Virus record (IMG/VR): IMGVR_UViG_3300027777_000028 | Location: 1 to 64,000 of that record | Reading direction: 5' to 3' (one strand) | DNA: 64,000 nt | Origin: a virus | Shown: in pieces, positions 58,262 to 64,000 of the stretch | Layout of the letters: each line of letters opens with the position of its first letter | Numbering within the stretch: the stretch's first letter is position 1 | The notes under the pieces: model-generated | What the model was told of the DNA's origin: nothing | What the model saw: only the letters and a program-made list of their open reading frames with translations | Database searches by the model: none | Program-made: the position numbers and the translations under genes

Positions 58262-61248
58262 TGGCAACAAATAAATTTACTTGTCCACCTCAAAGTAGTG
58301 CGGCAAATCAATTCTCTAACAATTTGGTTGGAGTTCAGTTGGTTACCGGTGGAGGATTAACGCAAGCAAATTTTAATTTTACAACAGGTATTTCAGAAAA
58401 ACAGAATCGAACTTTTACGATTGGAACTTTTTCTGACCCTATCAATTTGCAGTCCATGAATATGGAAAACAATATTGAATCTGCAGAAATTTTAGCCAAC
58501 AATTATAGAGTTTATCCAAATTACGATTTATCACAAGTTACAAACTTTACACAATACGGATCTTTGGTTAAAAGATTATCAACTTCAGTTACAAAGATCA
58601 TTAACTTTTTTCCTGCGGGATTGGAAGTTTCTCCAAGTACACCAAAGTTCATAACACAAGAAACCGCAATCAACATTTCATACGACTCGGTAGAAAACGA
58701 CACAACATTTGAAGTTTATTTATCATCAATTCAAAATCCATTTGAAATTGATTATTCTACCAATTCAGAAATAAACATGATGTTTAATGAAATGGAAGTT
58801 TCTCCATTACGAAATATGAAATTACAATATAAAAAGTATGTTTTATATGTTAATGGAAATCAATACCCTGTAAATTACTTATACCCAACAGATAGTTCAT
58901 CAACAACATTAAAACTTATTGTAGACGGAAACCCATTTCAAGGAAACCAAATTTCTTATGATTATTTAATTGTTAGACCAAGCGATTATGAAACGAACAA
59001 AGTTTTTAATTTAGATTTTGATCCGGTCGAAAACTTTTTATTAAATAGACAAATTACACCTGCATATACCGCAACATTTACCGTACCTGTGGAACAAGAA
59101 AACGGGACATTCATTTTGACCAACGACACGGCAACTTGGCCAAGAGCAGGATTTTGGAATTTGGATATTAGATCTGGTTCTTTTGACAATTATTTGACAA
59201 AAATTAATGATTTTGCATATAATATGGATCAATATACCACAAATATTGTATCTAGATTTTTAACAACAGGTGCTCTTAAAGAATTTGACACACCTGATCA
59301 AAGGTTTGAAAAACTACTTCAAATATACGGAAGAAGTTTTGATGAAACAAAAACATTTATAAGTGCTTTAGGAAACATCAATAGCATTCATTATACAATT
59401 CAAAACGATATTCCTTCACAATTATTAAAAAATTTGGCACAAACATTAGGTTGGGTTACGAATTTTTCACCAATATCTAATGAAGAACTATTACAGGCTG
59501 TGTTCACAACTCAACCAAATACTTTTCCTGGTCTACAAATAGGACAAACACCAGAGGAGATAAATTATCAGTTTTATAGAAATTTAATTCTAAACTCGGC
59601 ATATCTTTTCAAATCAAAAGGGACAAGAAAATCTATTGAATGTTTATTAAGAATGATCGGAGCCCCTGAGGCAATTACCGAATTTAATGAATATGTTTAT
59701 CTTGCCGACCAAAGAATTAATATGAGCGAGTTTAATCAACAATACGCTCAAATTAGTACTGGTACATTATTAACACAAATTCCCGTTTATGATACAACCG
59801 ATGTTTATTCAATTCAGGGAATTTCATATACAGGATTTACAACGACATCAACAAATACAAATGTTCTAACGACAAGAACCGACTATCCTGTTGATGAATT
59901 TGGTTGTCCTAAAATGCCAACACCAACAGAAACATACTTTTTTCAAATAGGAGGTGGATGGTTTGAATCGACACCACAACATAGAATGCCTGAATTCGCA
60001 GTTCCGACAAATGCGGTTTTTACAGGAAACAATCCAAATTATCAAACACAACTTTTACCTTTTAATTATGGTGAAGAGTATTTGCAAGTTTATAGACATT
60101 TTCCTTATATGGATATGGGTTTTAAATTAAGAAACGTTATTGACAACAAAAAAAGTTGGGTAGACACAAATTCAACTTTGAGAACAAGTTTTGATGGGGG
60201 ATTTAATTCATATTATAATGTTGGAGAAGAATGTTTGGTCTTGAATGTTAAAAATGTTGATATAATGATGAATCCAGCTCAAGGGTTGGCTTATGATGTT
60301 TGGTATATGTCAAACAAATATAATTTTCCAATACCAGAACAAGGATTATTTTATCAACCACCTTCCCCATGTTATGTACCGAACCCATATCCAAAATTAG
60401 GTGGGGTTGATTGGACCACAATTGTTCCAAAACCAAAACAAAAAACTTTCTTTGAATTTGCTCAAACTTTTTGGCGAAACATGATCAATACAAGAAATCG
60501 TCAATTTATTACTGATGGAAAAACAGGAGGTTACCCAACACTACAATCAATATATTGGAGATATTTAGAATCACAAAAATTAGCAGGAGTGCCAAATGAC
60601 AACTTTACTTATCAAACTATGATTGATTATGTAAATGGGATGGGAGATTATTGGATTCAAATGATTGAACAAATGGTTCCAGCAACAACTATTTGGAATA
60701 CGGGAACAAGATTGGAAAATTCAATATTTCATAGACAAAAATTTGTGTGGAGAAGACAAGAAGGTTGTAAGTTTCTTCCAATTCCTTGTAAACCTTGTAA
60801 TCTTACAACACAACTATATGTCTTGGATTGTCCGGTACAACAAGTTACTTGTGGTTTATATCCCTGGTCTACTGATCCAAACACAACATCATTTGGTATT
60901 GTTTTGGCTCAAACTATGTTAGATTTCTTCACATCACAAGGGTTAGATCCAAATAATTGTCAAATAAATACTATTGTAAGTAATTGGTTTGTTGATGTGA
61001 GAGTGAATGGAACAATATTAACACAATATGGTTTCTTTGAAGGTATAGGAACAAATGGATTCCCAACTAGTAGTCAATGGGTGACGGCATTATCCGAAGC
61101 TTTCGATGGTTTACTAACCGATGGGTATAGTTATAATATTGATGAAACGGATCAAGAGATTGTCGTATTTAATAATAATTGTCAACCAAATTTTGACGAA
61201 CTCCAAATTAATGTTGGAATAAACTTCGAGGTGTATTGTAACGGATAA
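58261..61248 (+). CDS. Baseplate protein, tail protein I-like region, with shared C-terminal domain
   Basis: In the 995-residue protein, residues about 350-487 contain RFEKLLQIYGRSFDETKTFI, LLKNLAQTLGWVTNFSPIS and YRNLILNSAYLFKSKGTRKS, ending ECLLRMIGAPEAI. This is the helical pattern of P2 protein I-type wedge proteins that link baseplate to fibres. N-terminal residues 1-330 are beta-rich. The C-terminal residues about 905-990 (NNCQINTIVSNWFVDVRVNG, then FPTSSQWVTALSEAFDGLL) align with the end of the next protein, indicating a shared domain. Start and stop overlap neighbours by one base (TAATG). Confidence 0.7.
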   Translation: MATNKFTCPPQSSAANQFSNNLVGVQLVTGGGLTQANFNFTTGISEKQNRTFTIGTFSDPINLQSMNMENNIESAEILANNYRVYPNYDLSQVTNFTQYGSLVKRLSTSVTKIINFFPAGLEVSPSTPKFITQETAINISYDSVENDTTFEVYLSSIQNPFEIDYSTNSEINMMFNEMEVSPLRNMKLQYKKYVLYVNGNQYPVNYLYPTDSSSTTLKLIVDGNPFQGNQISYDYLIVRPSDYETNKVFNLDFDPVENFLLNRQITPAYTATFTVPVEQENGTFILTNDTATWPRAGFWNLDIRSGSFDNYLTKINDFAYNMDQYTTNIVSRFLTTGALKEFDTPDQRFEKLLQIYGRSFDETKTFISALGNINSIHYTIQNDIPSQLLKNLAQTLGWVTNFSPISNEELLQAVFTTQPNTFPGLQIGQTPEEINYQFYRNLILNSAYLFKSKGTRKSIECLLRMIGAPEAITEFNEYVYLADQRINMSEFNQQYAQISTGTLLTQIPVYDTTDVYSIQGISYTGFTTTSTNTNVLTTRTDYPVDEFGCPKMPTPTETYFFQIGGGWFESTPQHRMPEFAVPTNAVFTGNNPNYQTQLLPFNYGEEYLQVYRHFPYMDMGFKLRNVIDNKKSWVDTNSTLRTSFDGGFNSYYNVGEECLVLNVKNVDIMMNPAQGLAYDVWYMSNKYNFPIPEQGLFYQPPSPCYVPNPYPKLGGVDWTTIVPKPKQKTFFEFAQTFWRNMINTRNRQFITDGKTGGYPTLQSIYWRYLESQKLAGVPNDNFTYQTMIDYVNGMGDYWIQMIEQMVPATTIWNTGTRLENSIFHRQKFVWRRQEGCKFLPIPCKPCNLTTQLYVLDCPVQQVTCGLYPWSTDPNTTSFGIVLAQTMLDFFTSQGLDPNNCQINTIVSNWFVDVRVNGTILTQYGFFEGIGTNGFPTSSQWVTALSEAFDGLLTDGYSYNIDETDQEIVVFNNNCQPNFDELQINVGINFEVYCNG

Positions 61249-63434
61249 TGAGTATATCAATTTATAATTTAAACGTAACGGGAGATTGTAGTAATACAAA
61301 TTCAGGTAGTGTATTTTTTAACATTACAGGAACAACACCCCCGTTTGCAGTTACCTGTATTACCTCTGGTTGTCCATTACCAACATCAGCAGCCACATTA
61401 AGTTATTCGGCATCAAGTTTATCAGCAGACACTTATTTTTTACAAATTATTGATGGGGCTTCTAACTCTTATTTACAATCAATTTACATATCATCAGGAA
61501 CAACCGCCACGATTGATTCATTAAATACAAGTTGTGGTTTAGAAAACGGAGAGATTACAGGATTTACTTCGGGTGTTTATGGTATTGCAACATTTACACT
61601 TTATGATGGGGATGATAATTATGTGAGTTCTGCCACAACACCAAACTCAAATTATGTATTTACAAGTTTATCGGCAGGAACATATTATATTGTTGCTAAT
61701 GACGGAGGTGGTTGCACAGGAATTACCGCATCTGTCATTTTAACCCCATCAACGGGACTTACATTTGGGGCATATGTTGTAAATGACGGAAGTTGTATAG
61801 GAACTCCAAGTGGAAAAATATTTATAACGGGATTAACACTTCCTGTTTCAGCATATACAATAACTTGGTCTCCAAATGTCGGATCACAAACAGGAACAAC
61901 AATTACAGGATTAACAAGTGGTGTTTATTTGGCGACCATAACAGATCCTAATAATTGCACGACAACAAATTCATTTACCGTAAACTCTGTTGGAGCATTA
62001 ACTTCAGCAGGTTTTATAACAATATCTCAACCAACTTGTTTTTCTAATAATGGGTCAGTTGAGTTTATAATAACAGGGGGGACTGCTCCATATTTTTTTA
62101 GTGGATCATCAGGTCAAGTTGAAATTACTTTTAATGACTCGGTTATTTTTACGGGACTTTCTTCTGGTGGTTATAGTTTTTTAGTCACAGATGCAGGTCT
62201 TTGTACAATTTATGATTCGGTTTCTTTATTAACACCAAACTCGTTTAGTACCGTTGCTGTTAATACAACACCATCAACTTGTTCTGTAAATGACGGAACA
62301 ATACAAGTAATAGTTGATAATGGTTTTGCCACAGAACCAAGTTTATTAATATCAGTGTCTGGTACATCAGGAACACAACAAATTGGAACATTAGGAAACC
62401 CAAGTCAAACATTTTATGGATTACCAAACGGAACTTATTTGGTTATTGTTGAAACGGCAGGTTGTACATACACTGCAACAACAAATATAACGTCTATTAG
62501 TTTATATACCGTAAGCGCAACAACAACAGGAACTACTTGTGGGTCAAGTAATGGTGTGTTACAAGTTTTAGTGTCCACTGGTGGAACATTACCTTATTTA
62601 TTCACATTAGTTGGACCTTCTTACGCTCCTGTATCAACAACAACACCTGTAGGAACATTTACAAACCTTAGTTATGGGAATTATGTTCTTACGGTACAAG
62701 ATTCAGGATCTCCTTCGTGTATTCAAACATTTCCTGTTTATATTAGTTATAGTCAAAATGTGTTTTTCAATCTTTATCCCAATCAACCATTCAACGGAAA
62801 TGACGGGTCAATAACCACAATTATTACATCAGGTGAACCTCCATTTACTTTAACGTGGTCTGGTAATGTTTCAGGACAAACAGGGTCTACAATAACAGGT
62901 TTAACATCAGGATCTTATTCATTAACCGTAACAGATTCTAGTGGGTGTACGTTAACAAAAACCATAAAGTTATCGGGAACAAAAAAATATAGTAATTACA
63001 GATATTATAATATTTGTGAAAACACATTTGAAGATAGTGGAACAATTACCAAAAGAGATATTAGATCTATGTATTTGGAAGGATTTTCGGATCTTACAAG
63101 TGGAGATACTAATTGTATAATAAATGACGCGACATTTTCAATATATGCTCAAATCGGATCTCAATCTGCTCAAACTCAGTTTTTTGTTTCAACAGGATCA
63201 ACCGATTATCCAAGTGATTCACTTTGGGCACAAACAATTACAAACACATTAGATTCGTTTTTAGGTATATCAGGAACAACGGTTGATATTATATCAAATA
63301 GAATTACGGTTAAAACAACATGCGAAGACATACCAAAAGGATGTATAATTGAACCAATAAATCCATTACAAGATAATCAAATAATTGTAAATCTAATTAT
63401 TGATTACGACATATCTTGTGTTTCGTGTTCTTAA
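61248..63434 (+). CDS. Tail fibre/adhesin with seven SprB-type repeats
   Basis: In the 728-residue protein, residues 5-577 hold about seven repeats of 75-90 residues, each with C-x-x-x-[ND]-G-x-[IV], a T-G-G/S-x-x-P-[FY] turn, T-I-T-G-L-[TS]-[SA]-G-x-Y and [VI]-[TN]-D-x-x-x-C. These are hallmarks of SprB repeats from Bacteroidota surface adhesins. Residues 620-725 match the C-terminal domain of the preceding baseplate protein. The protein is probably a host-binding fibre whose stalk domain came from, or shares ancestry with, Bacteroidota adhesins. No signal peptide is present, as expected for a phage protein made in the cytoplasm. Confidence 0.8.
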   Translation: MSISIYNLNVTGDCSNTNSGSVFFNITGTTPPFAVTCITSGCPLPTSAATLSYSASSLSADTYFLQIIDGASNSYLQSIYISSGTTATIDSLNTSCGLENGEITGFTSGVYGIATFTLYDGDDNYVSSATTPNSNYVFTSLSAGTYYIVANDGGGCTGITASVILTPSTGLTFGAYVVNDGSCIGTPSGKIFITGLTLPVSAYTITWSPNVGSQTGTTITGLTSGVYLATITDPNNCTTTNSFTVNSVGALTSAGFITISQPTCFSNNGSVEFIITGGTAPYFFSGSSGQVEITFNDSVIFTGLSSGGYSFLVTDAGLCTIYDSVSLLTPNSFSTVAVNTTPSTCSVNDGTIQVIVDNGFATEPSLLISVSGTSGTQQIGTLGNPSQTFYGLPNGTYLVIVETAGCTYTATTNITSISLYTVSATTTGTTCGSSNGVLQVLVSTGGTLPYLFTLVGPSYAPVSTTTPVGTFTNLSYGNYVLTVQDSGSPSCIQTFPVYISYSQNVFFNLYPNQPFNGNDGSITTIITSGEPPFTLTWSGNVSGQTGSTITGLTSGSYSLTVTDSSGCTLTKTIKLSGTKKYSNYRYYNICENTFEDSGTITKRDIRSMYLEGFSDLTSGDTNCIINDATFSIYAQIGSQSAQTQFFVSTGSTDYPSDSLWAQTITNTLDSFLGISGTTVDIISNRITVKTTCEDIPKGCIIEPINPLQDNQIIVNLIIDYDISCVSCS

Positions 63435-63437
63435 GTT

Positions 63438-63662
63438 ATGGCAAATCAAGTAACCATATATACCATTTCAGGTTTAACAACCCCATTTAGTGGATATTGT
63501 TGTGATGTATATGGAAATCAATGTTCTTATATTGGAATAATTAGTAGTTTACCAACAACAATAACATTACCAATTCAATTCAACACAGCCCCTGCGATAG
63601 GATTAAAACTAATCAAAGATAATGGATGTGAAAGAATAGAAACAATTAACTGCACCTCATAA
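63438..63662 (+). CDS. Small Cys-rich virion-type protein, unknown
   Basis: The 74-residue beta-rich protein has cysteines in FSGYCCDVYGNQCSYIG and two near the end (NGCERI, INCTS). It starts 3 bases after the SprB fibre stop. The composition is like fibre-associated domains, but no family is recognised. It could be a fibre-tip or chaperone component. Confidence 0.5.
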   Translation: MANQVTIYTISGLTTPFSGYCCDVYGNQCSYIGIISSLPTTITLPIQFNTAPAIGLKLIKDNGCERIETINCTS

Positions 63663-63696
63663 TACACTTGTTTTAAGTTTTTCATATAATTAAAAT

Positions 63697-64000
63697 ATGA
63701 AAGAAATTTTATTTGTTTCGGCACAACCTGACGTTCCTTATTTCATTTGGCAAATTAAATTATACGTTAACAATTTTATTGAAAACGGAATCGACCCAAG
63801 TCAAATTCACGTTGTGTTAGGACTTGTTCAAGGAAAAACAAAACCATCAAAAGAATCTGAAGAGTTAAAAAACTTAAATATAAATATTCATTATTTTGTT
63901 GACGAAAGAATAAAAAAACATTACATCCCGTCAATAAAACCATATTTAATTTCAAAATGGATTCAATCAAATACAAAGTTTGGTGAATTATTCTTCTTAC
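63697..64000 (+). CDS. Unknown protein, possibly glycosyltransferase-like (3' truncated)
   Basis: The frame is open from ATG 63697 to the window edge, 101 codons. It starts with a beta-strand ILFVSAQPDVPYFIWQIKLY, then a helix and IHVVLGLVQG, an alpha/beta alternation as in nucleotide-sugar-binding folds. HYIPSIKPYLISKWI follows. The catalytic region, where a D-x-D would be expected, is beyond the window, so the glycosyltransferase idea is weak. It follows the fibre genes after a 34-base gap. Confidence 0.5.
   Translation, partial: MKEILFVSAQPDVPYFIWQIKLYVNNFIENGIDPSQIHVVLGLVQGKTKPSKESEELKNLNINIHYFVDERIKKHYIPSIKPYLISKWIQSNTKFGELFFL

Noticed and set aside
1-64000. Integrase, repressor or other lysogeny genes; tRNAs; insertion sequences
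   Set aside because: None could be recognised in reading either strand; the only small DNA-binding candidate is the ribbon-helix-helix-like protein, which is not evidence of lysogeny.

Overview
This window is part of a large, strictly lytic-looking, T4-related contractile-tailed phage (myovirus) genome. It is AT-rich and densely coded, with no gene-free stretch longer than about 140 bases. Seen directly: a T4-style tail sheath, tail tube, tape measure, gp25 and gp6 baseplate wedge proteins, and a T4-style replication set (family B DNA polymerase, gp32-like SSB, UvsX, FEN/RNase H, DnaB-type helicase). Three things point to a Bacteroidota host: a fibre protein built of SprB-type repeats, A/T-rich leaders that almost all lack Shine-Dalgarno sequences, and a promoter before the SSB gene that fits the Bacteroidota TTTG / TAnnTTTG pattern about as well as the sigma-70 pattern. 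The host is inferred, not proven. Terminase, portal, protease and major capsid genes are not in the window. I see no tRNA genes, integrase, insertion sequence or CRISPR array.

Layout. 1-5.5 kb (+): fibre or spike genes (a truncated nonapeptide-repeat solenoid, an unknown structural protein, a beta-helix spike), a small unknown and a 2OG-Fe(II) oxygenase. 5.6-8.6 kb (+): DNA polymerase with a hairpin in its leader. 8.5-14.5 kb (-): an island with an SNF2 helicase, a small unknown, a metallopeptidase / Mn-Fe superoxide dismutase / possible nuclease fusion, a gp13-like neck protein and a small beta-rich protein. 14.5-36.5 kb (+): neck and tail completion, sheath, HAD-like protein, tube, tail chaperone with a probable frameshift extension, tape measure and giant baseplate hub proteins. 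36.6-45.4 kb (+): two small genes, then SSB, UvsX, FEN nuclease, DnaB helicase, class II ribonucleotide reductase, a DUF5522-like protein and a flavoprotein. 45.5-63.7 kb (+): baseplate wedge (gp25, gp6, an 1880-residue protein with hydrophobic segments), peripheral baseplate and fibre proteins including a tail-protein-I-like protein and the SprB fibre. The last gene runs off the window.

Regulation. Seventeen copies of TATTTAT, always on the coding strand, lie 4-60 bases before start codons at most transcription-unit heads, including three on the minus strand. I interpret this as the phage's own (probably late) promoter element. Four convincing rho-independent-type hairpins divide the replication/metabolism region and follow the sheath gene.

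Most unusual contents: the peptidase-SOD-nuclease-like fusion; an overlooked frameshifted reading frame between the gp26-like gene and the tape measure gene; a baseplate protein with membrane-like hydrophobic segments; an OmpA-like domain in a baseplate protein; a C-terminal domain shared by two adjacent baseplate/fibre proteins; and a shared N-terminal 'EEI' leader on non-structural proteins that may be a capsid-targeting tag.
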